Assembly: GCF_003236175.1 (NCBI RefSeq)
Contig: NZ_QKTW01000027.1
Span: 152,975-216,974, forward strand
Reading direction: 5' to 3'
DNA: 64,000 bases
From: Taibaiella soli
Lineage (GTDB): Bacteria; Bacteroidota; Bacteroidia; Chitinophagales; Chitinophagaceae
A program made the position numbers and the translations under genes. Shown here in pieces: positions 9,209 to 17,242 of this stretch; the first letter of the stretch is position 1; each line of letters opens with the position of its first letter. The notes below the pieces were generated by a model. That model was not told the origin of the DNA. It made no database searches and saw only the letters and a program-made list of their open reading frames with translations.

Positions 9209-9365
9209 GGGTTAAGTCAAAAACTAATAGTGAGTTGTGAGGTGTCAATTGAGTCCCCTCGTTACATCATTGCGAGGCACGAAGCAAACTGCACGATACG
9301 AGTTGCCCGTTTCCATTTTCAAAAATAACAGCTTTCTATCTGATACTTTCCATTTTATACAAAAC

Positions 9366-10496
9366 TTAGCATCTCTGTTTCAGAATCGGTATCATTTCAT
9401 TTTTCCATTGATTGTAATCGCCGGCAATGATATGCTCACGGGCCTGTTTTACGAGATGAAGATAAAATGCAAGGTTATGAATGCTTGCAATCTCCAATGC
9501 CAGGATTTCGCTGGCTACGAATAGATGACGCAGGTACGCTTTAGTGTAAAAATTGCTGGTATAACAGTCAATACCATCATCGATCGGCGTAAAATCATTT
9601 GCCCATTTCTTGTTTTTGATATTCACCACACCTTTAGACGTAAACAGCATGCCGTTGCGGCCATTGCGGGTTGGCATCACGCAGTCAAACATGTCAACGC
9701 CCAGTGAAATGTTTTCCAGAATATTCCACGGAGTGCCTACGCCCATCAGATAACGCGGTTTGCTTTCTGGCAAATATTCACAGCAGAGCGCACACATTTC
9801 GTACATCATTTCTTCTGGTTCACCTACAGACAAACCGCCAATGGCGTTACCTTCACATTCTGCTGCAGCTACAAATTCCGCTGACGCTTTACGCAAGTCT
9901 TTATAGGTGCTGCCTTGCACAATTGGGAACAAAGTCTGACGATAACCATATTTAGGTTCTGTTTCGCCCAGACGCTGAATACAACGTGCCAGCCAGCGAT
10001 GTGTCAGCTCCATCGAGTTTTTAGCATACAGATATTCCGAAGGATACGGCGGGCATTCATCAAAAGCCATAATAATATCGGCGCCGATACTCCGCTGAAT
10101 ATCCATCACGCGCTCTGGCGTAAACAAATGTCGCGAGCCATCAATATGAGATTGAAACATCGCGCCTTCTTCAGTGAGTTTACGGTTGTTCGACAAAGAA
10201 AATACCTGATAACCGCCACTATCCGTCAGAATAGGCCGGTCCCAGCCGTTAAATTTATGTAAGCCGCCTGCTTCCTCCAGAATCTCCGTTCCGGGACGCA
10301 GGTATAAATGATAAGTGTTGCCGAGGATGATCTGTGCTTTGATTTCCTCTTTCAGTTGTTGCTGGTTCACAGCTTTTACACTACCGACGGTGCCTACCGG
10401 CATAAAAATCGGGGTTTCGATCTGTCCGTGATCGGTGGTAATGATTCCGGCCCTTGCTTTGGAACCGCTGTCGGCAGCTAAAAGTTGAAATTCCAT
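9366..10496 (-). CDS. tgt: Queuine/preQ1 tRNA-ribosyltransferase (Tgt)
   Basis: A 376-residue tRNA-guanine transglycosylase that swaps the wobble guanine of GUN-anticodon tRNAs for a 7-deazaguanine. Signatures are TPIFMPVGTVGSVKA, LGNTYHLYLRPG, LTDSGGYQVFSL (catalytic Asp), ADIIMAFDECPPYP, GGLSVGEPEEMMYEM and DMFDCVMPTRNGRNG (nucleophile Asp). The usual C-terminal zinc site CxCxxC is abbreviated: CYTSNFYTKAYLRHLF keeps only part of it, so metal binding may be altered. A TTG four codons upstream (10508) is open, but the ATG at 10496 (MEFQLLAAD) gives the normal family length. Confidence 0.94.
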   Translation of the reverse strand: MEFQLLAADSGSKARAGIITTDHGQIETPIFMPVGTVGSVKAVNQQQLKEEIKAQIILGNTYHLYLRPGTEILEEAGGLHKFNGWDRPILTDSGGYQVFSLSNNRKLTEEGAMFQSHIDGSRHLFTPERVMDIQRSIGADIIMAFDECPPYPSEYLYAKNSMELTHRWLARCIQRLGETEPKYGYRQTLFPIVQGSTYKDLRKASAEFVAAAECEGNAIGGLSVGEPEEMMYEMCALCCEYLPESKPRYLMGVGTPWNILENISLGVDMFDCVMPTRNGRNGMLFTSKGVVNIKNKKWANDFTPIDDGIDCYTSNFYTKAYLRHLFVASEILALEIASIHNLAFYLHLVKQAREHIIAGDYNQWKNEMIPILKQRC

Positions 10497-10581
10497 TGTT
10501 CCTTTCAAAACGTCATTCAGGGAGATATATTATCCTTAGAATAAATAATAAATCAGTGATTGACAATGTTTACGTTTCTTT

Positions 10582-11739
10582 GTGAACGTGATCAGTTCAC
10601 TGTTATTTATATTATTTGCCGTTTCCGTAGCCATACAACTGGCTTATGCTTTTTATTTCTTTTTGCCGGCGCTTCCGTCTGGCGATAATGAAATAAATGA
10701 TGTTCCTGTTGTGATTTCCGAAAAGGAAAAAGTATCAGTGGTGATCTGTGGCAAAAACGAAGCCCATCATCTCCGCAACTATCTTCCGCTGATTTTGGCG
10801 CAAAGATATAGCAATGCTTCGGGGAAAAGAATGTTTGAGGTAATTGTTGTAAATGATGCATCTACAGACGATTCCGCCGCGGTATTGGCTGGGTTCGCGC
10901 AAAACAACGAACATTTAAAAATTGTTACCATTTTACCGGAGGAGCCTCGCAAGTTTCCGGGGAAGAAATTCGCTATTGGCAAAGGGGTAGCGGCTGCAGC
11001 AAATGAATGGCTCTTGTTTACCGACGCGGATTGTCAGCCAGTCAGTAAATACTGGATAGAAGAAATGACCGTTCTTTTTAGAACTTCCGGAGGAAAAAAG
11101 CAGATTGCCGGTGGTTATGGGAAATATGCACAGGAACCAGGATTATTAAATGCATTGATCCGCTGGGAAACGATGCATAGCTTTCTGCAGGCGTTCAGTT
11201 ACGCTTATCGCGGAATGCCTTATATGGCAGTAGGAAGAAATATGGCTGTCGAGAAAAAATTATTCAGAGAAGCAGAAGAATGGGATGTCTGGAATAAGCT
11301 GCCTTCTGGCGACGATGATCTGCTGGTGGCAAAAACGGCGACTACGGATAATATGCGATTGATCATGCCAAAAGGATCTTTTACTATATCTGAACCCAAA
11401 CACTATTGGCAGGATTGGATCCGGCAAAAACAGCGTCATCTTTCTACCGGCAAATATTATAAACCATCTGTAAAACGGCTTTTAGGCATTTATGCATTGA
11501 CCCATAGCTGGAGCTGGCTGTTTTTTATTCCTTTATTATTTACCCATTTCTACGCAGCTGCCATTTGCTTTATGATTGCCCGTTGTCTGCTTTATTGGAC
11601 CGTCTGGACCGCAGCCGCAAAACAGCTTGGTGAAAAAAAACTTTCGATTTTCTTTCCACTCTTCGATTTCGGCTGGATGATCTATAACTTTGCGTTCGCT
11701 CCATACATATTCTGGAAAAACAAACAACAGTGGAAATAA
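10582..11739 (+). CDS. Membrane-anchored family 2 glycosyltransferase
   Basis: A 385-residue GT2 enzyme starting at a GTG codon. One N-terminal membrane helix (about 5-28) is followed by a GT-A catalytic domain: VSVVICGKNEAHHL, FEVIVVNDASTDDS (nucleotide-binding Asp), and LLFTDADCQP (DxD-like, about 148-150). A SGDDDLL acceptor-site Asp cluster and QKQRHLSTG, in place of the Q/RxxRW motif of processive enzymes, come next. Two or three C-terminal helices complete it. It probably transfers sugar from a nucleotide donor to a lipid or polysaccharide at the inner membrane; the product is unknown. Its last 10 nt overlap rsmG, so the two genes are co-transcribed. Confidence 0.85.
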   Translation: MNVISSLLFILFAVSVAIQLAYAFYFFLPALPSGDNEINDVPVVISEKEKVSVVICGKNEAHHLRNYLPLILAQRYSNASGKRMFEVIVVNDASTDDSAAVLAGFAQNNEHLKIVTILPEEPRKFPGKKFAIGKGVAAAANEWLLFTDADCQPVSKYWIEEMTVLFRTSGGKKQIAGGYGKYAQEPGLLNALIRWETMHSFLQAFSYAYRGMPYMAVGRNMAVEKKLFREAEEWDVWNKLPSGDDDLLVAKTATTDNMRLIMPKGSFTISEPKHYWQDWIRQKQRHLSTGKYYKPSVKRLLGIYALTHSWSWLFFIPLLFTHFYAAAICFMIARCLLYWTVWTAAAKQLGEKKLSIFFPLFDFGWMIYNFAFAPYIFWKNKQQWK

Positions 11740-12353
11740 TTCAAGACTACTTCTCCGATTTTACGGAAACACAGACGCAACAGTTTCAGCAACTGCAGGC
11801 ACTTTATACCGAGTGGAATGAAAAAATCAATGTCATTTCACGCAAGGATATTGATTCACTCTACGAAAAACATGTGCTGCATTCGTTGGCTATCGCTGCT
11901 ATTTGTAATTTTCACAAAGGTGCGCATGTTGTAGATATTGGTACTGGTGGCGGTTTTCCGGGTATTCCGTTGGCAATCTTCTTTCCCGAGGTAGAATTCT
12001 TGCTTGTAGATAGTATTGGTAAAAAGATTAAAGTGGTGGAGGAAGTAGCCAGCGCCATTGGACTTAAGAATGTGAAAACAATGCATGGCCGTGTAGAAAA
12101 TACAGGTCAGATCTTTGATTTTGCAGTGAGCCGTGCCGTAGCTCCTTTGGGTGAACTCTGGGGCTGGATCCGTAATTCGCTCCGCAAAGGTCGTATGAGC
12201 GACGAATTTGCTAATGGTCTTATTTGTCTGAAAGGCGGCGATCTTACTGAAGAAGTAAAGCAATCCGGCTTACGTCCGCATTTGTTTCCGATCTCTGAGA
12301 TATTTGACGAGCCTTCGTTTGAGACGAAGTATGTGGTGTATGTGCCGCGCTAG
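11730..12353 (+). CDS. rsmG: 16S rRNA (guanine527-N7)-methyltransferase RsmG
   Basis: A 207-residue SAM-dependent methyltransferase that modifies G527 of 16S rRNA. The hallmarks are YTEWNEKINVISRKD, EKHVLHSLAI, and the SAM-binding VVDIGTGGGFPGIPLAI loop (about 68-83). A VSRAVAPLGELW segment and a C-terminal GGDLTEE strand follow. Translation starts at a GTG inside the 3' end of the glycosyltransferase. No Cys or membrane segment is out of place; length is normal. Confidence 0.95.
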   Translation: MEIIQDYFSDFTETQTQQFQQLQALYTEWNEKINVISRKDIDSLYEKHVLHSLAIAAICNFHKGAHVVDIGTGGGFPGIPLAIFFPEVEFLLVDSIGKKIKVVEEVASAIGLKNVKTMHGRVENTGQIFDFAVSRAVAPLGELWGWIRNSLRKGRMSDEFANGLICLKGGDLTEEVKQSGLRPHLFPISEIFDEPSFETKYVVYVPR

Positions 12354-12443
12354 AACGTAATGTGTTTAATGTGGGAAATGTGATGAATGTGTTTGCTCGC
12401 GCTGGGAGTTCTCCTCCTTTGAGTTTTCACCAACAATTAATCC

Positions 12444-12878
12444 ATGAAACAGCAGAAAAGAATCGCGCTGGTAGCGCACGATAATAAAAAACATGAGCTG
12501 ATCCGCTGGGCGGTTGGCAATAGGGAAAAACTGGCGCAACATATACTTTCGGCAACCGGCACTACCGGAAAAATGCTGGAAGAAGAGCTGAAACAGCCGA
12601 TCCATAAATATAAAAGTGGTCCACTCGGCGGTGATATGCAGATTGGTGCGGACATTGCCAACGGCAATATAGATATTCTGATCTTTTTCTGGGATCCGAT
12701 GGAAGCTCAGGCGCATGATCCGGATATTAAGGCTTTACTGCGTGTAGCGGTTACCTACAATATTCCATTGGCTTGTGATATGGCTACGGCAGACTTTATT
12801 TTTAATTCGTCGTTACTGAGTCAGGATTATGAAGTTCAATTGCCGGATTATAGTTTTTATGTAAAACGGAAAATCTAA
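12444..12878 (+). CDS. mgsA: Methylglyoxal synthase
   Basis: A 144-residue methylglyoxal synthase, converting dihydroxyacetone phosphate to methylglyoxal and phosphate as a bypass that relieves sugar-phosphate stress. The active-site Asp64 lies in GPLGGDMQIGA, His91 and Asp94 in AHDPDIKALLR, and the phosphate-binding ATGTTG loop at 37-42. The stop is 3 nt from the next start codon, so it is probably transcribed with the phosphatidyltransferase gene. Confidence 0.95.
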   Translation: MKQQKRIALVAHDNKKHELIRWAVGNREKLAQHILSATGTTGKMLEEELKQPIHKYKSGPLGGDMQIGADIANGNIDILIFFWDPMEAQAHDPDIKALLRVAVTYNIPLACDMATADFIFNSSLLSQDYEVQLPDYSFYVKRKI

Positions 12879-12881
12879 CAA

Positions 12882-13484
12882 GTGAAGCATATTCCTATAA
12901 CACTTATCTTTTCCCGGCTACTGGTTGCAATATGGCTGATCCTGGCGAGTATTTTGCATATTCAGATGTCCGGATGGCTGGTGATTACGTTATTCAGTTA
13001 TGCCTTGGTTTCGGATATTTTTGATGGGATTATCGCCCGGAGACTTAATGTTTCGACGCCATTACTGCGACGCTTAGATTCATCCATCGATCAGGTATTC
13101 TGGATTTCGGCAGCAGTTGCGATGTTTATCAAATGCCCGGAATTCTGGCAGGAACATTCCCATAAAATTATTCTGTTGCTTTGTTTCGAGGCATTTACCT
13201 ATGTGGTTAGTTTCTGGAAATTCCGGAAGGAAGTGGCTACCCACGCCATTGCATCCAAAATCTGGACATTGACTTTATTTGCTACAATGGTGGAAATAAT
13301 GGCGAGCTGTCATTCAAACGTGCTGTTCGAAATCTGTTTCTATGGTGGCGTACTGACCCGTATAGAAATTATAGCGATTCTGTTGTTTCTCCGCGAATGG
13401 ACTAACGACGTGCCTTCATTTTACCACGCTATCCAATTGCGGCAGGGAAAAACAATCAGAAGAAACAAGATTTTCAATGGCTAG
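12882..13484 (+). CDS. CDP-alcohol phosphatidyltransferase family protein
   Basis: A 200-residue integral membrane enzyme with about six helices and a GTG start. The CDP-alcohol transferase signature is present as DIFDGIIARR then LDSSID, supplying the four metal-binding Asp residues. The Gly normally found between the AR pair and the third Asp is Leu here (STPLLRRLDSSID). It should exchange CMP of a CDP-linked lipid for an alcohol acceptor, in phospholipid or related synthesis. Which alcohol is used cannot be read. The missing Gly may indicate a divergent subfamily. Confidence 0.8.
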   Translation: MKHIPITLIFSRLLVAIWLILASILHIQMSGWLVITLFSYALVSDIFDGIIARRLNVSTPLLRRLDSSIDQVFWISAAVAMFIKCPEFWQEHSHKIILLLCFEAFTYVVSFWKFRKEVATHAIASKIWTLTLFATMVEIMASCHSNVLFEICFYGGVLTRIEIIAILLFLREWTNDVPSFYHAIQLRQGKTIRRNKIFNG

Positions 13485-13615
13485 CTTTGGGTTAAACATG
13501 CTGGTTGAATTGATGTAATAAGTTGGAATGTGAAAAAATGTATGCAGCCAACCGTCTGTAAAGGCCTGATTAACAAATTAACCCTTTACCATTTTTAACT
13601 AATCGACCATTTAAT

Positions 13616-13623
13616 TACATTTG
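13616..13623 (+). promoter_or_regulatory. -7 box for the YebC-family gene
   Basis: TACATTTG is a perfect TAnnTTTG box, 35 nt before the ATG at 13659. Confidence 0.6.
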
Positions 13624-13658
13624 CAGCCTTAAAACCAGAATAAAAACTACCATAATTT

Positions 13659-14369
13659 ATGGGTCGCATATTTGAAGTACGTAAATCTACCATGTTTGCC
13701 CGCTACGATCGTATGGCAAAACAGTTTAGCCGTATCGGTAAAGAAATTGCAATTGCAGTAAAGAAAGGTGGCGCTGACCCGAATACCAACCCGATGCTGC
13801 GTCGTGTGATGCAGAATGCGAAAGGTATCAACATGCCGAAAGACCGCATTGAAGGTGCTATTAAAAATGCGTTAGGTAAGGACACAAGCAACTACGACGA
13901 AGTTTTATACGAAGGTTACGCACCACATGGCATTGCCATCCTGGTTGTAACGGCAACTGATAACACCACACGCACTGTGGCCAACGTTCGTTCACATTTC
14001 AACAAAGCTGGCGGCACCCTTGGCAACAGCGGTTCTGTGGCATTTATGTTTAAACACCTCGGTGTTTTCAAACTTGCTCCTGCAGGTTTGAGTGCAGAAG
14101 ATCTGGAACTGGAACTGATCGACGCTGGTTTGGAAGAACTCGGTGAAGACAGCGAAGGCAACCTGATCGTTCGTTGCGAATTCAACGATTTCGGTAATAT
14201 GCAGAAAGCACTGGAAGAAAGAGGTATCACACCAATTTCTTCTGAGCTGGAATGGATTCCGCTGAATACGGTCGCTATTTCTGAAGAACAAGCAGAAGAC
14301 GTGTTTAAGCTGATTGAGCGCGTAGAGCAAGACGATGACGTGCAGCAGGTGTTCCATAACATGGGTTAA
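13659..14369 (+). CDS. yebC: YebC/TACO1 family protein
   Basis: A 236-residue protein of the YebC/PmpR family, annotated as transcriptional regulators. Recent work links members to relief of ribosome stalling at difficult (proline-rich) sequences. The three-domain form is complete: an N-terminal helical domain (MLRRVMQNAKGINMPKDRIE, GAIKNALGKD), a YEGYAPHGIAILVVTATDNTTRT core, GGTLGNSGSVAFMF, and the acidic C-terminal domain ending DDDVQQVFHNM. The usual MAGHSKW start is replaced by MGRIFEVRKSTMFARYDRMAK, as in Bacteroidota. Confidence 0.93.
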   Translation: MGRIFEVRKSTMFARYDRMAKQFSRIGKEIAIAVKKGGADPNTNPMLRRVMQNAKGINMPKDRIEGAIKNALGKDTSNYDEVLYEGYAPHGIAILVVTATDNTTRTVANVRSHFNKAGGTLGNSGSVAFMFKHLGVFKLAPAGLSAEDLELELIDAGLEELGEDSEGNLIVRCEFNDFGNMQKALEERGITPISSELEWIPLNTVAISEEQAEDVFKLIERVEQDDDVQQVFHNMG

Positions 14370-14392
14370 AATCATTTTGTTAAAATTTATAT

Positions 14393-14422
14393 CGGCTGGC
14401 AGTTACCTGTCAGCCGTTTTTT
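14393..14422 (+). terminator. Terminator after the YebC-family gene
   Basis: A 10-bp stem (CGGCTGGCAG with CTGTCAGCCG) and TTAC loop followed by six T. It ends 16 nt before the patatin start, so the patatin gene probably has its own promoter or is read through. Confidence 0.75.
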
Positions 14423-14437
14423 ATTTTCATACCTGTT

Positions 14438-15217
14438 ATGAAAAGACCTTTTGTTCTGTCGGGTGGAGGAAACCGTGGCTTTGCGCATCTGGGCGTGCTG
14501 AAAGCATTTGCAGAAAAGGATATTTTTCCTGAGGCAATTGCGGCCACCAGTGCAGGTTCTATTATTGGCGCATTGATTTGCGATGGTTATATGCCAGAAG
14601 AAATTCTGGAACTGGCAGTACACAACAAGCTGTATTCAATGTTCGACTGGGCGTTTCCGCTCAAAAGTCTGATGTCTCTGCGTCCACTGCAGGAATTTCT
14701 CACCCGTTATCTGCGACACAAAAAATTTGAGGACCTGCCCATACCTCTTTTTATTACTGCCACGAATATGAATACCGGCCATCAGGCTATTTTTGATAAA
14801 GGAGAAATTATTCCGGCCGTAATTGCTGCTTGTTCTATTCCGCTCGTATTCCCAGCCAAAATTATTGATGGCATTGCGTATGCAGACGGTGGCATTTGCA
14901 GTAACCTGCCTTTAGAACCTTTACTCTTGCATCAATACGAAGACATTATTGGTATTTATGTTAATCCTTTGCCGGATTACAACGAAAAAGCCCATTTCTC
15001 TGAGCTTTTTGATCGATTAATGCATCTGATGATTCGCGAAAATGTGGTTCGGAATATTGGGCATTGTTCCATTTTCATTGAACCGCCATTGCTTTCCCAT
15101 TATGGTATCTTCGATGAAAAGAAGAAACGTATGATTTTTGAAGAAGGGTACAAATATGCGCAGGAGAGATTAGAGACACTGGATGATGATGGACCTGTTG
15201 ATACGTTTATAGGTTGA
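14438..15217 (+). CDS. Patatin-like phospholipase
   Basis: A 259-residue cytoplasmic patatin-fold lipid acyl hydrolase. The oxyanion loop is LSGGGNRGFAHLGVL (7-21). The nucleophile elbow is AATSAGS with Ser38, where Ala occupies the first Gly of GxSxG. The dyad Asp150 lies in YADGGICSNLPLEPL. No signal peptide or outer-membrane barrel is present, so unlike PlpD or RssA-like exported forms it should act inside the cell on membrane lipids. The substrate is unknown. Confidence 0.88.
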   Translation: MKRPFVLSGGGNRGFAHLGVLKAFAEKDIFPEAIAATSAGSIIGALICDGYMPEEILELAVHNKLYSMFDWAFPLKSLMSLRPLQEFLTRYLRHKKFEDLPIPLFITATNMNTGHQAIFDKGEIIPAVIAACSIPLVFPAKIIDGIAYADGGICSNLPLEPLLLHQYEDIIGIYVNPLPDYNEKAHFSELFDRLMHLMIRENVVRNIGHCSIFIEPPLLSHYGIFDEKKKRMIFEEGYKYAQERLETLDDDGPVDTFIG

Positions 15218-15301
15218 TTCGTTCTGCTGCGCAGGTTTAAAGTCTTAGGTAAAAACCCCGGTGCTACAGACAATTAGCTGCGCGCCCTCCGGCTTTTTTT
15301 G

Positions 15302-15309
15302 TAGGTTTG
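15302..15309 (+). promoter_or_regulatory. -7 box for rlmB, start-codon-proximal
   Basis: TAGGTTTG is a perfect TAnnTTTG box with only 4 nt (CGGA) before the ATG at 15314, predicting a leaderless or near-leaderless message. Confidence 0.55.
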
Positions 15310-15313
15310 CGGA

Positions 15314-16141
15314 ATGAAACAAGAACGGCGCGAACACTCGAAACAGGCTTCAGGCAAAGGAAAACCAAATACTTATGCCAACAGATCTCCAAAACCTGTC
15401 CGTTCATTGCCGTTGCTCATTGGGCGTAAACCAGTCATGGAGGCGTTAGAGCAGGGTACCACTATTGAAAAATTGTTTCTGCTCCGTACAGCCACTGGCC
15501 CGGAGATAAATTCCATCAAACAATTAGCCAAAGAAAGAAATATTCCCATCAGCCAGGTGCCGGTAGAAAAGCTGGACAGCTTTACAAAAGCACAGCACCA
15601 AGGTGTAGTAGCGTGGACAAGTCTGCTGCAATATGTAGAGCTTCAGGATGCGATCTCACATGTGGTAGATAAAGGCGAAACACCGTTGTTTATGTTATTG
15701 GACGGCGTTACCGATGTGCGTAACGTGGGAGCTATTGCCCGTACCGCTTTATGCTGTGGCGCTCAGGGTCTCATTCTGCCAACATCGCATGCAGCGTCGC
15801 TAACCGAAGAAGCGATTAAAACATCTGCCGGTGCGCTCCATAAAATTATGCTCTGCCGTATTCCTTCTGTACAGCAGGCAATGGATGTACTTCGTTTAAA
15901 TGGTATTCAAATTCTTGGAACCGAAATGCGTGGCAGCGTTCCCGTTTATGAAAGCAATCTGAAAGTGCCTTCTGCTATCGTGATGGGGGCTGAAGACACC
16001 GGAATCAGTAAGGAAGTCCTCAAACGTGCAGATCAGCTCATTCGCATTCCAATGGCGACCAATTTCGATTCGCTTAATGTTTCTGTAGCGGCTGGTATGA
16101 TTATGTACGAAGCGCTGAGGCAACGGACTTTGGATGTCTGA
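15314..16141 (+). CDS. rlmB: 23S rRNA (guanosine2251-2'-O)-methyltransferase RlmB
   Basis: A 275-residue SPOUT-class methyltransferase (TrmH/RlmB family) that 2'-O-methylates G2251 in the peptidyl-transferase P loop. After a basic N-terminal tail comes the substrate-binding domain starting at LLIGRKPVMEAL. The knotted SAM-binding motifs are FMLLDGVTDVRNVGAIARTA, AIVMGAEDTGIS and IPMATNFDSLNVSVAAGMI. Related tRNA 2'-O-methyltransferases share these motifs, but the full N-terminal domain fits RlmB. Confidence 0.9.
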   Translation: MKQERREHSKQASGKGKPNTYANRSPKPVRSLPLLIGRKPVMEALEQGTTIEKLFLLRTATGPEINSIKQLAKERNIPISQVPVEKLDSFTKAQHQGVVAWTSLLQYVELQDAISHVVDKGETPLFMLLDGVTDVRNVGAIARTALCCGAQGLILPTSHAASLTEEAIKTSAGALHKIMLCRIPSVQQAMDVLRLNGIQILGTEMRGSVPVYESNLKVPSAIVMGAEDTGISKEVLKRADQLIRIPMATNFDSLNVSVAAGMIMYEALRQRTLDV

Positions 16142-16195
16142 TTTGGCTGAATCAAGAATGGCCAATCTCGTAAAATGTCAAACTAACTACATATA

Positions 16196-16308
16196 GTTGA
16201 GCGAAGTCTCTGACTTCGTTCGAGCAGAGGCGGTCTCCCGACCGTTGTATTTTTGTGCCGGTCAGGAGACCGAAAACCACTGCGACGAAGTCTGGAGACT
16301 TCGCCGAA
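16196..16308. repeat. 113-bp nested palindromic repeat, copy A
   Basis: The ends form an inverted pair: GCGAAGTCTCTGACTTCGT at 16201-16219 and ACGAAGTCTGGAGACTTCGC at 16285-16304. Each end is itself self-complementary. Inside lies a second inverted pair, CGGTCTCCCGACCG (16231-16244) and CGGTCAGGAGACCG (16259-16272). A same-orientation copy lies at 16649-16761. It could be a REP/BIME-like or MITE-like element. No gene is inside. Confidence 0.85.
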
Positions 16309-16317
16309 CGGCGTCTA

Positions 16318-16577
16318 CGTTCATACTCTGAGCGTCAACGTTGACTCTTTTAGAATCAACATACATGTTCGGAGAGTCAAATTCCACTCTTTTTACCTCA
16401 ATGTCCACTCTTTTAGAGTCTACGTTCATGCTCCGAGAGTCAACATTGACTCTTTTAGAATCAACGTCCATGCTCAGAGAGTCAAGCTCCAGTCATTTAG
16501 ATTCAGCGTCGACTCTTTTAGAGTCCACGTTTATGCTCTGAGAATCGACATTGACTCTTTTAGTATCAATTTTCAGT
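16318..16577. repeat. 21-bp tandem repeat (42-bp higher-order unit), about 12 copies
   Basis: Degenerate 21-mers alternate between a type centred on GACTCTTTTAGAGTC and a type centred on CATGCTCCGAGAGTC, giving about six 42-bp double units. Because 21 is a multiple of three, several frames on both strands stay open and read as seven-residue repeats (for example VDSFRIN on plus, VNVDSKR on minus). No start signal or upstream domain supports a protein, so I treat it as a minisatellite. Confidence 0.8.
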
Positions 16578-16648
16578 AACCAGAACCGACATCGGAGTAA
16601 AAAGCATCAACGTTGGAGTTCTGAGGTTCAGCACTTTTCGACCTCACA

Positions 16649-16761
16649 GTTGAGCGAAGTCTCTGACTTCGTTCTGGTGGAACGCGGTCTCCCGACCGTT
16701 GTATTCTATGCCGGTCAGGAGATCGGAAACCACTGCGACGAAGTCTGGAGACTTCGCCGAA
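16649..16761. repeat. 113-bp nested palindromic repeat, copy B
   Basis: Direct copy of the element at 16196-16308, same length. The self-complementary ends are conserved and most substitutions fall in the loops (for example 16671-16682 and 16704-16708). The two copies bracket the 21-bp tandem repeat. Confidence 0.85.
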
Positions 16762-16900
16762 TGGATATTAGTGCCGGCTTGGCCGAACTAAACCTCTCAA
16801 TATTATTTAGAGACGTAGCGTGCTACGTCTCTACGTACTTCCGGTGCGGGAAAATTCACCATTGCCCATTCACCCCATTCACCCTTTTTGAATTTTGACT

Positions 16901-16930
16901 TTTGAATTTTGACTTTCTATGCTACCTTCG
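16901..16930 (+). promoter_or_regulatory. Promoter of the B12 uptake operon
   Basis: TTTG (16901-16904) and TACCTTCG (16923-16930) are separated by 18 nt. They resemble the Bacteroidota -33/-7 pair with one mismatch in the -7 box, and sit immediately upstream of the riboswitch. Confidence 0.45.
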
Positions 16931-16934
16931 TCCC

Positions 16935-17100
16935 CGCTAAGGTTTTCGCTTTCGGGCGGAATGAAAAGGGAACCGGGTGTAAATCCCGGACATTACCCGA
17001 TGCTGTGAGCTTCCAATAATTCTTTTGTCCGTACTATCGCCACTGTTTACCAAACGGGAAGGCCGCAAAAGAAGAAGCAAGTCAGAAGACCTGCCTTTCG
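16935..17100 (+). promoter_or_regulatory. Cobalamin riboswitch
   Basis: Conserved core elements are all present in order: AAAGGGAACCGGGTGTAAAT, CCCGGACATTACCCG, ATGCTGTGAGC, a CCACTG element, CGGGAAGGCCGC, and the B12 box GCAAGTCAGAAGACCTGCC (17077-17095). It binds adenosyl- or related cobalamin and should repress the operon when B12 is plentiful. Downstream, a stem at 17108-17141 (TTATC...GATAA around TGCTTT/AAAGCA) and GGCAGGT at 17143-17149, complementary to ACCTGCC of the B12 box, are candidates for the expression platform. Confidence 0.93.
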
Positions 17101-17242
17101 CAAACATTTATCGCTGCTTTCGGGAACAAAAGCACAGATAACGGCAGGTTTATGGCTTTGATGCCCGGCTTGCTCTTTTCTGATATTTTTCCGTAGCTGC
17201 GTAGCAACCAATTAAAAACAGTTTTTAAACACAACAATTGCT

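Noticed and set aside
16253..16579. 108-codon frame of seven-residue repeats
   Set aside because: Open only because the 21-bp repeat unit is a multiple of three; other frames and the opposite strand are open too.
16985..17100. Possible terminator instead of a riboswitch
   Set aside because: The full set of cobalamin riboswitch elements including the B12 box is present.
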